DNA of 43,239 nucleotides from Cladosporium sp. IMV 00045 (GCA_001931905.2 MSJI02000585.1:1-43239), one strand, 5' to 3'; shown: positions 10,670 through 20,797, counted from the first letter of the stretch. Program-made: numbers and translations. The notes: generated by a model not told the origin, from the sequence alone.

Positions 10670-11037
10670 GAGGATGGACTTCACCTCGTTCACGACATGC
10701 GTGAACAGTACTGTGAAGCAAAGTAGATTGCGCCCACATGCAGAGCTCTCCGCAACACCACACAGCAGCGAGCTCAGTGTTCCCGCGAATCGGGCGGTTG
10801 CGCTTACTAGTATTCATATATAGGTCATCCATGTTACTTAGAAAATATTGTGCTGTACTCACCTGCCTCAACGAGATGGTAGACTTGCTCCACTCTGTAG
10901 CGGACTGAACGTTCCTTGATACGTCCCGAGACTTTCAGATCGTTTTCCCTGAAAATAATCTGGTCATCCATTGGGCCATCTAAACCTTTCACCACTGAAG
11001 CTCGGAAAGCGACAGCTTCACTTCAGCGATCACCATC

Positions 11038-13119
11038 ATGTCTGGCGAGACACCTCACGACGAACTTCGCATCTTCACTCCCATCGGCAATGTAGGCTAC
11101 GGCTACAGCACAGAGATCTTCTGGTCGACGATCGACAAACTCAAACCGCACGCCATCATTTGCGACTCTGGATCAACAGACAGTGGACCGCAGAAGCTGG
11201 CGCTTGGAAGCAGCACCGTTCCACGAGAGTCGTATGAGTGCGATCTAGAGCCCATGGTTGCAGCAGCACATTTAGGCACACCGGTCATAATCGGCAGTGC
11301 TGGTGGTGATGGCTCCAATGCTCATGTTGACGACTTCGTTGACATTATCGATGGCATCGTGGCTGCAAGAGGATATCGAAGCTTGAAGATCATCAAGATC
11401 TATGCTGAGATTCCGAAGGAAATTGTAGAGGAGGCGCTGGAGTCATCACCTGCCAGGATTGTTCCATGTGGTGGTGGTGTACCTCCGCTCACCAGGTCAG
11501 AGATCGATTCATCCACTCGTATCGTTGCTCAGATGGGCATGCAGCCTTTTCTAGACGCGATTCACAAGCATCCGGATTTCGACATGATCATAGCCGGTCG
11601 TGCCTATGACCCTGCACCATACGCCGCTCTGTGCTACTACCATGGCTTCGAAGACTTAGGCCTGGCGTACCATATGGGAAAGGTCATGGAACGTGGGGCC
11701 CAATGCGCCACTCCAAAATCTCGTGAAGCATCTGCCACGATCCGGAAGGATAGCTTCGATATCATGCCGCTGGATCCAGGGGCAATATGCACCCCGCTGT
11801 CTGTTGCAGCACATACTTTGTACGAGAAGAGTCGACCGGATCTACATTAAGGACCCGATGGCGTGCTCGACCTGACTCACACGACCTACACGGCACTCCC
11901 AGACGGTCGTAGCGTACGAGTCCAAGGCTCGGCGTTTACAAGGTCAACACCAGAAAGTAAATGGACGATCAAAATGGAAGGCGCCAAAGTGGAAGGCTAC
12001 CACAGCATGTTCATTGGCGGCTGCGCGGATCCGATACTCATCAGTCAGCTAGACGACTTGCTTGTGCGTGTGCGGGCTTATGTAGGCTCGAAGTGCGCTT
12101 TTAAGCACGATCTGAAACTCACCGTGTATGGTCGTGAAGATGCACTGAGCATGCTCGGCACTGGCAGGAATGGCGCGAGTCCCACGTGTCTCTCGCCTCC
12201 GCCCGCCACTGTGGGGATCCTGGGACAAGCGAAGGCAGCTACACAGACGGAGGCGAATATGGTCGTGGCGATGGCACGTGTCGCATGCGTGCATGGGCCA
12301 TACAAAGGACAAAAAGCGTGAGTCTTCTGCTCGAAAGGATGACGTGGTGACCAGACGCTGACCGTTCCCAGCACGTCAGGCAACTTTGGTATGCCAACTG
12401 CACCACTGGAAATTCCCATGGGACAAATCTCCTCTTTCAACATCTACCATCTCATGATCGTTGACTCGCCCACGGAATCCTTCCCATTCTGTCTGCACAT
12501 TTCTGAAGGTCCGGGTAGTCCAGGCGACGAAGTCGATAAGAGAATTGGCCCAGGAACTGTGGAGAACACTAAAGGTAGCAGAGCTCGAACATCAGTTGAC
12601 CCCACTCGGCCTTCAATGGGCAGTCCGGAGTCATTCACATTTGCGCCGAACCAACTGGGTTCTCTGGCATCTATCATCCGTTCGAAGAACTCTGGCCCGT
12701 TCGAGGTCACTTTCGATGTTATCTTCTCCAAGCAGTCGGACTACGACCGTGTCAAGAACTCCAACATTCTGACACGAAGTAAGATCGCTTCAATTTACGG
12801 TCTCGACGAGGCAGACGTGGTAACAGCGATGTGGTGGCCACAGGCTCTGGCATTCAAAGCCACGGTCGTGCGGTCAGCAGTGAGCGGGGGTTGGGGAGAA
12901 GTGGACATGCATTCTAGCACCCAGCATGTTAGACTCATGTACCTCGAAATACCCAACACCGCAACGACCAGGTCTGTACAGAGAGCGAGCAGCATGATGC
13001 GCGCCATGCATTGGGTGGGAATGCCCAAATTGAGAATCTCGGCTCTTCTGGCAGCTTGTTCTGTCGTCACAATTTTCTATCGTCATCGGGGACTGATGCG
13101 GAATGGTTTGAAAAGTTAG
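11038..13119 (+). pseudogene. AtuA-type (DUF1446) protein fused to DUF4387, interrupted by an in-frame TAA
   Basis: Exon 1 is 11038-12317 and exon 2 is 12372-13119 (GTGAGT...CCCAG). One continuous frame codes a 675-codon AtuA/DUF4387 protein, except for TAA at 11848-11850 (codon 271). N-terminal AtuA part: 'VIIGSAGGDGSNAHVDDFV', 'IVPCGGGVPPLTRSEIDSST', 'MIIAGRAYDPAPYAA', 'PLSVAAHTLYEKSRPDLH' (stop) then 'GPDGVLDLTHTTY' and 'EGYHSMFIGGCADPILISQ' in the same frame. C-terminal DUF4387 part: 'IIRSKNSGPFEVTFDVIF' and 'QALAFKATVV...DMHSSTQH'. AtuA is named from acyclic terpene utilisation in Pseudomonas; the reaction of fungal members is not established. The last ~50 residues after 'YLEIPN' are unlike the family and may be read past a lost original stop. 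A single base change could explain the stop, so the gene looks recently disabled, or misassembled. Confidence 0.75.
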
Positions 13120-13373
13120 ATTAGAAACCATGACTGCAACTGCTTACGTTGTCAAAGCATCAGACGTGGACGAAGGACCGTTCCAGTCCGATGAACAGTA
13201 AAATACTCAAATGAGAGCTTACTCGCGGAGTGCAGTTTGATGAGTTCCACTTGCTGCGGCCAGCTTTTGAATAGATGAACATGCTCAGATAATCCAATGG
13301 TGAGACATGTCGATTGGAGCTGCGCGACCATCAATTTCGGAAATGCCTTTTCGTGGCGAAAATCCCTTGGTGT

Positions 13374-15715
13374 TCAAGTGCTATGGGTCTGTAGAAACTC
13401 CTCAGTCAACGACTGCCAGTCCAGATTGATGTCGGTGAAATCGAAATCGAAATCGAAGTCGTTCACAGAGTCGAAGAAAGATGGGTTGACCCCATCTTCG
13501 AAGCCGCTGGATGGTAGCTGGAGTGCTAGCTGAGCATGGTCAGGCTGATCTGACTGTCGGTTCGTCGGAGTGATTGGTGCGACACTGAACGGGACGCTGG
13601 CCACCTGTTCAGGCTCGGGTACAATCCGAGAACTATGTTTTGCCCACCATATGATTTGATATGGAATATTAGCGCTCATCCTCGCCCTAATCGGCGGCTT
13701 TGTGTCAGCCGTCTCGACAGCCTGAAACCACCCTAACCCTTGTGCTTCGATGGTCCGAATACCAGCAGCGAAGTGCTTGGTTACGCGGGCAGCATGCTCC
13801 TTGGGGTACTGGATGTAGCCTGCGATCATTTCTACAACCTCTTTGCAAGCCTGCAGGAGTGTGATCCTGATCAGATCGTCTGGAGTTGTCGCGGCCAGAT
13901 AGATCCCTATCGCTATTGGTCGGCCGAGGTGGAGCTTAAAAAACACTGGCCAATTGTAGACGCTCTCTGTTTCGGTGCTTGCATGTTTGGCAAGCTCGAC
14001 AAGCACGGCAGTGGCTTTGCCGCGAATCTCATCGCAGCTGATATTGACCTCGCGCTCTGGTGGAGCGTTTCGACTTTGGCCTGTTCTGATGGCGAACGAA
14101 TACATTTGCAGCTGAATAGCGCATAGGGTAAGCTCGTGCCTTTTGAACCACGGCTCCCGATACTGAAGCCGAAGGGCCGCGACTTGGTTTTCGAACAGTA
14201 TCATGAGGGAGCCTGGTTTTGGGTGCAAACCAGATATCGTAGTATCGTCATCTCCCAGAGCCTTCACCCACTGATAGGCCAGGTGAGCGAGGCTAAGATC
14301 GAGAAGGAAAGGGAAGGGTATGATCGTGCTGTCACCTCCAGCGACTACTGATAAGATTGCATTCCCTGGCGTCATGGTCGGTGGTGTACCAAGTCTGTGG
14401 GCCAGGCTGGTACCACTATGTTAGCAATCGTTTGTGAAGCATACGATCTGCAGCCGGTCTAAAGATTATCACGTTCTGCTAGCAGCTGCACCTTGCCATT
14501 CGTGGGGATATGGGATGAGATACGTACCAAGTGTTGACGATGAAGCATCCGCACCAAGTCTTCATCTCAACCGTAGTCGCCGTGGCATGCTCCCGCGTAT
14601 TTTCTTCGAAATCACCCTTGCACAATGGCCGATGTAACCCCAGCTGATATCCAATATTCGTTGCAAGGCTGCAATACATCGGCGAAGGGCCATTGTGAGT
14701 TCGTTGGAATGGAAAAGGCCAAGCACACAGTAGGAGTAGAGCCTGCATGGTCTTCAGACTCCGGCTTTGGGGCTCATACAGGTCAGCCGCAAGCTTTCTC
14801 ACAGGATCCACCAGTGATGAATAAGTTTCTGGTTGACTCTTTGTCATGATTGCCAGGATTGTCCAAAGCAACAATTTGTTCTGGTCATACTCAAGGATGA
14901 ACTCATCAAACTCCGGCAAAATTGGGAAGTAGCTGTGGTGGTCGGCATAATACCTGAACAGTCTAGTCAGCGATTGTCGGTATGTCTCAAGAAAGAGTTG
15001 AGTCTTCGTAACCTTCAATGAGTGCTATTACTAGCTCACCGGGAAGATGCACTTCTCCGAGTGTCTGGTCTGCAAGCTTCCTGTTTCCCAGATGTGGATT
15101 GTGTGGCAGGAATTGTTCCCTTTGGCGCAAGTCATGTTGTTGGGAGTCTGCTGGCTGCGCTCCCATCACTACGGGATGGGATCGTGCCAACGAAGGCATG
15201 TCATTTGGTACCGGCCCTGTTTGTTCATCGCCATTCGAAGAAGTGTGGGCAGGCGAGGCACTCGATGGCTGGTTGCGTAAAGCTTGCACCTCTTTCTCGA
15301 GCGACTGCAGATATCTGCAATTAATTATCAGCAAAAACATCAGGCTCAATGAAATTCCAAGCATCATACTCTTTATTGCTCTGTCGCCGAAAGGCCTTGT
15401 CAATTACACAATTCTTGCCAGCGCGTCTGCATCTGCTGCAGCCTTGTGCGAGGGCATCTTTGGCATCACATTTCAGCTGCAACTATTGTTAGAGTTCCTC
15501 TCAGATTCATAAGAATAAGAGAATAGTACCTTGAGCTGTCTGCAATTGGTGCACGTTGAGCCCTGATATCATGGGATATCAATCTTTAGTGCAAGTTCAA
15601 GATTCTCGACGTGGGTGACTATCGTGGCACTGACCTTGGCAGTACGCCGCCGCCTGGTGTCAGAGCTGTCTCTCATTCTACCAGTGACAGCAGTGGCGTC
15701 CGATCGTTCAAGCAT
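13374..15715 (-). CDS. Zn2Cys6 fungal-specific transcription factor
   Basis: Exons: 15715-15635, 15562-15530, 15476-15370, 15314-15013, about 14953-14528 and 14406-13374, roughly 660 aa. The zinc cluster is assembled across two introns: C31-x2-C34-x6-C41-x9-C51-x2-C54-x6-C61, flanked by basic RRRR and KAFRR. A coiled-coil start (YLQSLEKEVQAL) follows, then the fungal_trans core with 'HHSYFPILPEF' and 'LLLLCAWPFP', and an acidic C-terminus ('DFDFDFDFTDINLDWQ') fit for activation. The junction between exons 4 and 5 is a problem: the best donor/acceptor (15012/14954) leaves the frame one base short, while an in-frame alternative (about 46 nt, GTAATA...TTGAG) breaks the usual alignment. It may therefore be a third lesion. 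Convergent with the AtuA gene; likely local regulator (inference). Confidence 0.78.
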
Positions 15716-16020
15716 TGATGGCTTGTGGTTTGTGAGGTGGTAAGAGCAGGCCCTGCCGAACGCGCTTATCTGTTATTCCGACGACGTTCCAGTGAGACGT
15801 ACGGTCACAGCATATGTAGCCGCCTACGCGTCCCCGCACAGCTTCTGCATTTTCAGTTGTATCTTCAGCCGGTGCAGGGTCAACAATATGTTCGCATGAT
15901 CCGAGCTGACCTGGGTTGCGTTGCCTTGGTGGCTGGACATCGAAGCGGCTAAGACTATTACAAGCCTGCTTGTCCACCCCAAATGCAAATAATATATATT
16001 GTGTTGTGAGTAAGAAGAGC
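15716..16020. other. Upstream region of the Zn2Cys6 gene
   Basis: About 300 bp between the regulator start and the 5S rRNA gene. No copy of the AAGCGA-NN-TCGCTT palindrome was seen here, so simple autoregulation through it is not supported. Confidence 0.4.
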
Positions 16021-16139
16021 ACATACGACCACAGGTCAGTGAAAACTGGGCATCCCGTCCGCTCTGCCATACATAAGCACTGAACCGGGCGACTAGTACT
16101 AGAGTGGGTGACCATCTGGGAATCCCGCCTGTTGTATGT
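16021..16139 (+). rRNA. 5S ribosomal RNA
   Basis: 119 nt. The first nine bases ACATACGAC pair with the last nine GTTGTATGT (one G-U), as in helix I. Internal landmarks of fungal 5S are present: 'CATCCCGTCCGCTCTGCC', 'TACATAAGCACTG', 'TAGTACTAGAGTGGGTGACC' and 'CTGGGAATCCCGCCTG'. GGTCAGTG pairs with CACTGAACC for helix II. A T-run follows directly as the Pol III terminator. Dispersed single 5S genes are usual in filamentous ascomycetes. Confidence 0.9.
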
Positions 16140-16145
16140 TTTTTT
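16139..16145 (+). terminator. Pol III T-run terminator of the 5S gene
   Basis: Seven T at the 3' end of the 5S rRNA gene; the first T also belongs to helix I. Confidence 0.7.
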
Positions 16146-16561
16146 GTCTCTCCTCTTTGACTTTTTGTCCATTTTATCAACAAGAACATGCGATAACAGC
16201 GGCTTATTCACAACAACTTGTAAGAGAGATCACCGCCTGGCATTCGGTCTCTATCTCGGCAGACTTGAAGCTTGTCAACGACTTGCACGGGTACGTATTG
16301 CTTTGCGCTCTGGTGCAAAGCACCTACGTACCATCCTTGGCCCCGGTAGACTAGGCATGTCATTGCGTGTGTTCATCAAAACGACACATCCCAATACTAG
16401 AGAATGGAGGTCGTCGCAGCGCTATACCCCATGGCGTGAGAGTCAGATTCTGGATACTCCATCCCATGGATACATCGCCCGGAATCAGATCATATATCAC
16501 CACGACAGACGCCCAAGACTTTCGTGATTGGTGTTGCAAGAGGTGGCTGCATTAAGCTGAC
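16146..16561. other. Spacer between 5S rRNA and hypothetical ORF
   Basis: About 415 bp with short overlapping frames and no recognisable content. Confidence 0.4.
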
Positions 16562-17617
16562 ATGGGCCATGCATCTCGTCACTCCAGCGATAGCTGCAGC
16601 CGTACTGCAGTCAGCCTTAGCTTTTGGCATATACCATCAATTCCCTTGTCGCGTCTTTTCTCTCGCGTACGTAACCTACGCCTCTGCGCGAAAAGACTAG
16701 AAACGAACGCCAAACCCATTATCTGGAGAGCCAACTTAGCACACGCTCGTTCGAACATGAGCTCCTTGTTCATAGAAAGTCTTGACCTTGCCATCTCACC
16801 AGACAATCGGCACTTGCAGACAGCAAGAGCAGCAATTTCAACGGAGGCTGGAAGAACCAGTGGCACTGGCTCTCATGGCGACACATTACATAAATATGCC
16901 TCATCATCGGGTCAGCGAGGGCAGGAACCTCCTACAAAAAGCTCGCACTCACTGCCGAACGAACATGAACTTCAACACGGTAGCAACGGTGATCTTCCGC
17001 ACAGATCTGTCGACCATGATGTTGCGGACGAGAGGGCACAGGGTCAAGATGCATGTGAGGCGACTACAGAACATATGCGACGGTGCCCCACGAGCGCGGC
17101 CGCCTCGAGCGGCAGGTTGGAAAACAACCAGCATGGCGACGCCGGAGAAACATCACCGCAGCTTTCGCGAGACAATTCCGGGGCTCCGAAAAGCGCAGGC
17201 AATGCAACTGCAGACGATCCGGATGTTCAATGTCGAGAATCTGTCACCGAGATACTTTCCAGGCTAGTACCGAAAGATTCAGCCCTGCAATCCTCGCTTG
17301 ATTGGCGACGCTCCAAAATGTGGCTCGTGGACGACGACGAAGTCTTGTCTGTGAAACCATTTGGCTTTAAATTGCATGAACCGCCGTCTGTTTTGCGAGA
17401 TGTGAGTCAAAGAATAGCAGCGGGTTGCCTCGTGATTATCGAAGACTTGAACACTAAAGCATGCAAAGCTATGGAGTCTGAGTACCCACTCCTTGACCGG
17501 CAGTTTCTTGCAGAACCCAATCTCATATCTTCGCCTTCCTTGACGACGCGCTGTCCATCCTCACACCTTCATCGTCTTGTTCGGCTACGCTCAAGTCTGG
17601 CATCTTGGCTGGCATGA
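16562..17617 (+). CDS. Hypothetical ORF, possible remnant of a CorA-like fungal protein
   Basis: 351 codons from ATG 16562; a later in-frame ATG (MSSLFIESLDLAIS) is an equally good start. Residues about 85-235 are polar and low-complexity. The stretch 'SKMWLVDDDEVLSVKPFGFK' ... 'GCLVIIEDLNTKACKAMESE' ... 'LLDRQFLAEPN' resembles the N-terminal region seen in fungal CorA-like membrane proteins (strand-helix 'CLVIIEDL', then 'FxLxxxFLAEH'). No CorA membrane segments follow; the frame runs on for about 95 bp antisense to the SDR 3' end and stops. It may be a truncated gene, an unspliced 5' part, or chance. The resemblance is from memory only. Confidence 0.35.
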   Translation: MGHASRHSSDSCSRTAVSLSFWHIPSIPLSRLFSRVRNLRLCAKRLETNAKPIIWRANLAHARSNMSSLFIESLDLAISPDNRHLQTARAAISTEAGRTSGTGSHGDTLHKYASSSGQRGQEPPTKSSHSLPNEHELQHGSNGDLPHRSVDHDVADERAQGQDACEATTEHMRRCPTSAAASSGRLENNQHGDAGETSPQLSRDNSGAPKSAGNATADDPDVQCRESVTEILSRLVPKDSALQSSLDWRRSKMWLVDDDEVLSVKPFGFKLHEPPSVLRDVSQRIAAGCLVIIEDLNTKACKAMESEYPLLDRQFLAEPNLISSPSLTTRCPSSHLHRLVRLRSSLASWLA

Positions 17618-18558
17618 TACGTCGAGGCGAAGTCGCAGGAATTGCAGAGTACTTGCTAAAGTCTTGTACATGCTTGTAGTCGCGTAAGAAATCTTCGTCC
17701 AGAAAGCACTGTCCAGTCACATCTGCTGAGGACGAGTTAAGGATGCCGATGATAGCGTCGGAGAAAATGGTCGGCTTCCGCAGATTGCTCTTGTCTGAGC
17801 GATTTACTTCTGTAGCTGCGGATTCGATGGCCTGCGATGACATATTAGTGGTGTTGCGTGATTTTCAAGAGCGTTACTCACTGCCGCAGGCCAGATGCTC
17901 GTGATGGCCATGTCATTCCTTCCCTCCCTTTTCCAGTCCATCGACAAACCCATAGTCAGCACGCTCATGCCGACTTTGCCCATTGCATATGCCGTCTTGC
18001 CCCGGAAAAACCGACTGTAAATCGGCGGGCTCACAACGACGATGCGACCTTTGCCGCTTTTGCACAAAAGTGGCAGACACGCTTGAATGCAGCCATACAA
18101 GCCTTCGGGGTTCACTTGCTGCATCAGCTGGAAGCGCTTCATCGGCGTATTCTCCACGCTTGACCACCAAATAGCGCCGCTGTTGTAGATAAGCACATCC
18201 AATCTGCCGTAAGCCTCGATCGTATCGTCGACCAGCTTCTGGATGCTGGGAAAGCTGCGCACATCTACTGCAATAGCTGTCGCTTTCCCACCAGCCTCGT
18301 TGATCTCGCGTGCGACGGTGTTGATGGTAGATGCATTGCTATTTGGGTCGGGAGGAAAAGGTGAGCATTTGGTGGCGTCAGATTGTGTCTTCGCTGCTAC
18401 TACCACTGCGCCAGAAGGCAATCAGTATTTGATCTGACCGGTCTATGGCCATAGAGCTCACCAGCATATCCGGTCTTTGCAAGGTCAATGGCTATTTGCC
18501 GGCCAATGCCTCTCGAGGATCCGACAACCAGCGCCACTCCAGGTTTTGAATCACTCAT
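17523..18558 (-). CDS. Short-chain dehydrogenase/reductase (HSDL2-like)
   Basis: Three exons, 18558-18462, 18405-17882 and 17831-17523, 309 aa. Rossmann nucleotide-binding motif GSSRGIG at residues 13-19 (usual TGxxxGIG), 'NSG' at 107-109, catalytic Ser158, Tyr172 and Lys176 (YAMGK). All key residues are present, so this should be an active NAD(P)-dependent oxidoreductase. The C-terminal part 'NLRKPTIFSDAIIGIL' followed by 'FLDEDFL' is like HSDL2-type SDRs. Substrate unknown. Divergent from the EthD gene with a shared 570-bp upstream region that carries a near-copy of the operator palindrome; a place in the neighbouring catabolic cluster is inference. Confidence 0.85.
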
Positions 18559-19128
18559 GGCTAAAGTTGTGTACAGTGCTATTCTCCCAACAATTACATG
18601 GTATGTTCTAGAGGTAGTGCTTTATAAGCTGGTGGGTTGAGAGCATTGAGCATCATCATCATCCAGGACATCCGAGCCGAGGCTGACGTTGGCCCAAAAG
18701 CTCAGTAATCGTGAGTTCTCCCACCATTGCAGTATTCTTACGCCAACCGAGCTGAGAGGTTGATTCCCATATTAACCTGAAGGTCTGCATACACCTAGGC
18801 GTAGTGGCTTGACGAGCTAATCGTATTCCCACGACACGCGGTGAGTGGTTGCTCGGTGATAGGGAGGTGAGGCATGGTTGGGCGGGGTCGAAACGAGACG
18901 ACTCGGCCCACAGCTTGTTGGCGTCAAGTCTGAGGCAGGTGGGGCTGGTCTACGTTTTATTATTTAATGCGATATCGCTTTTCTTGTATTGCTCTTTTGA
19001 CTTCTGCATCCTTATCATCCTCATTCCAAGAACCTCATACGGGAAACTTAGTACGTTGTATATGTGTAGCTTCAACAATATCAGGACGCTGACAGGTCAG
19101 TAGCATAGCTCAGCAAACAGTCAGCAAA
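18559..19128. other. Divergent promoter region, SDR / EthD
   Basis: 570 bp between two starts, with one operator-like palindrome at 18967-18980. No coding content recognised. Confidence 0.5.
18967..18980. promoter_or_regulatory. Third operator-like palindrome (one mismatch)
   Basis: ATGCGATATCGCTT matches 11 of the 12 fixed positions of the AAGCGA-NN-TCGCTT sites at 10.6 kb, and lies about 150 bp upstream of the EthD start. With one mismatch allowed about 0.1 site is expected by chance in the window, so this is suggestive only. Confidence 0.4.
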
Positions 19129-19554
19129 ATGGCCACTTCTACCGGTACAGAACCTCGGCTCCAATCCTGAGTGATTCAGGGTCTAAAGAACTACCACTGA
19201 CGAGAGATTAGTGATCTACGAGCAAGGCACCGACTTCAAGATGGACTACTACCTCAAGACTCACATGCCTCTCGTCCAGAGCAAGTGGGCTGAGTTCGGG
19301 CTCAAGTCCTGGAAGGTACGTCACAGACAAGGCACCTGGCACAGATTAGGACATACATCTGACTCTTTCAACAGGTCCTCCAGTTCCCGGCAGATGCTCC
19401 TTACTGTGTACAGGCTACTCTCGAATGGGGCAGTGTGGGCGACTTCCAGAAGGCTGCCACCAGCCCGGCGCTGAAGGACATCATGGACGATGTCAAGAAC
19501 TTCGCCAACACCACTCCCAAGTTCATGACTGGCGAGGTTGTTGCGTCTCAGTAG
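19129..19554 (+). CDS. EthD-domain protein
   Basis: Three exons, 19129-19144, 19212-19315 and 19375-19554, 99 aa. The first exon codes only five residues (MATST) plus one base. The EthD pattern is clear: 'MDYYLKTHMPLVQSKW', 'LKSWKVLQFPADAPYCVQAT', and the end 'FANTTPKFMTGEVVASQ'. EthD-like proteins are small ferredoxin-fold dimers related to ethyl-tert-butyl ether degradation genes and to dehydratases/decarboxylases in fungal polyketide work; the reaction here is unknown. Small size is normal. Divergent from the SDR gene. Confidence 0.82.
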
Positions 19555-19998
19555 CTTATATCTGTAGCTGTACAGCAATCACGACCAAATCCGATCTTCC
19601 AACGCATCTGCTTCGCAATCTTCGTTTTTGTCTGAGGAGCATGCATGCCACCTTGGAGAGCACTGACGCATGTTCAAGCATCTCAACATTCGTGCGGTCT
19701 CTCTCTAGTGGTACCATCTGCCGTATACTACGTAGCCAACTACACGTGTACATACAATGTAGTGAGCTACCTTCGAATCATTCGCAGCTTCGAATATTGC
19801 ACACAGATTCGTATGGCCAGCGACCTCGAGACAAGGATTCCTTGTCGAACGCAAACATGCAACTGGAGATCTCACACCATTGGATTAAAATCACAGCCTT
19901 CAGAGCATGTAAATATCACAAACACTGTGGTCAGATGGCAAGGCGATCAGAAAATATTTACTATTTCCATTCTGACATGAACAAAGTAACAACGATAC

Positions 19999-20004
<6 letters not shown>

Positions 20005-20029
<25 letters not shown>
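20005..20029. repeat. Poly(T) tract of 25 nt
   Basis: Uninterrupted T25 on the plus strand (A25 on the minus strand), 24 bp beyond the 3' end of the minus-strand tRNA-Val. It may be a slippage microsatellite; a retroposed poly(A) tail is possible but no element body or target-site duplication was seen. Confidence 0.8.
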
Positions 20030-20044
20030 CCTAGAAAAAGACAC

Positions 20045-20052
20045 AAAAAAAA
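20045..20052 (-). terminator. Pol III terminator of tRNA-Val
   Basis: T8 on the minus strand immediately after the tRNA acceptor stem. Confidence 0.7.
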
Positions 20053-20164
20053 GGTCGCGGTGGGGGTCGAACCCACGATCCTCTCCGTTCAATACGAAGG
20101 AAGTGCGATTGCTATTCGACTCCCGAATGTAAAGGAGATGTCCTAACCACTAGACCACGCAACC
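20053..20164 (-). tRNA. tRNA-Val(UAC) with 40-nt intron
   Basis: Minus-strand 5' half 20164-20128 and 3' half 20087-20053 fold as a 72-nt tRNA: acceptor GGTTGCG/CGCGACC (one T-G), D arm GTCT-AGTGGTTA-GGAC, anticodon stem TCTCC/GGAGA, T arm GTGGG-TTCGACC-CCCAC. The loop TTTACA + C gives anticodon UAC. The intron (20127-20088) sits after A37, the canonical site. Confidence 0.88.
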
Positions 20165-20497
20165 TTTATGTCTACTCGAAATTTTTGTTGTGAATGTAAC
20201 TAATCTGCATTGCAGAGAGCGGCCGGTGAGGATTGCTAAACCCAGAGTCGTTTTTGAGTCGTCACAACAGCATACTCATGTACGTGTTGAAGTCACAAGA
20301 TTTAGCAATGAGTGCACAATATCTTCGAAGAGCCGACTCAGGAGTTGATGTAATGAAAGAAAATCTGCAATATCACGCAACGACGTTGGAGTCAAGCAGC
20401 TCTCGTGACCCGTAGACCACGAAGTTTGCAGTTTTATTAAACGTTCAATTGTCAATACATAATCATAGCCGAACTGGCTTCAGTCATCGAGAACGCC
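20165..20497. other. Spacer between tRNA-Val and con-10-like gene
   Basis: About 330 bp covering the tRNA 5' flank and the con-10 3' UTR. Nothing else seen. Confidence 0.4.
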
Positions 20498-20797
20498 CTA
20501 AGAGGATTTTCCGCCCTTTGCACCAGCCTCCTTGGCCGCCTGGGATCCCTTCTCGAAGCTACCGCTGCTGGCCTTGCCGCCCTGGGAAGCGATGTCTTGC
20601 TGTGATGAAGAAGTCAGTCAATCATGGACTCATTCGACACAACAGTATGGAAGTATTGCTCAACTTACCACCTTCTCCTGGGCCATTGAAGCGAAGCCGG
20701 AGTTCTCGGTACCAGTCTGACCGCCCTTGCTGGCAACGTTCTGGACGTCCTCCTGGGTGCGGTTGGCGAAGTTGCCGGGGTTCTGGTTGTCGGTCAT
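20498..20797 (-). CDS. con-10: Con-10-like conidiation/stress protein (KGG repeats)
   Basis: Two exons, 20797-20669 and 20599-20498, 76 aa. It is hydrophilic, with repeats of the KGG family: 'FANRTQEDVQNVASKGGQTG', 'FASMAQEKVQDIASQGGKAS' and 'FEKGSQAAKEAGAKGG'. Neurospora con-10 (86 aa) is expressed during conidiation and by light; relatives in bacteria are general stress proteins (established). No enzyme function is known; the protein is thought to be small, unfolded and protective. The upstream region has a TATA-like and CCAAT element at usual distance. Confidence 0.88.

Larger units (their letters stand above)
10251..11037. other. Divergent promoter region, transporter / AtuA gene
   Basis: 790 bp holding two palindromic operator candidates (10624-10669) near its middle, a short TAGG-type repeat (10465-10484) and a TATATA element near 10816-10822. 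No coding exon recognised. Confidence 0.6.
19555..20052. other. Intergenic region with T25 tract
   Basis: About 500 bp; the only notable element is the homopolymer at 20005-20029. Confidence 0.5.

Noticed and set aside
11848..11850. Programmed stop-codon readthrough in the AtuA gene
   Set aside because: Stop context is TAA followed by GGA; it lacks the TGA CTA context known for fungal readthrough, so a nonsense lesion or error is more likely.
15708..16211. Minus-strand ORF across the 5S rRNA gene
   Set aside because: Overlaps a well-defined 5S gene in antisense.
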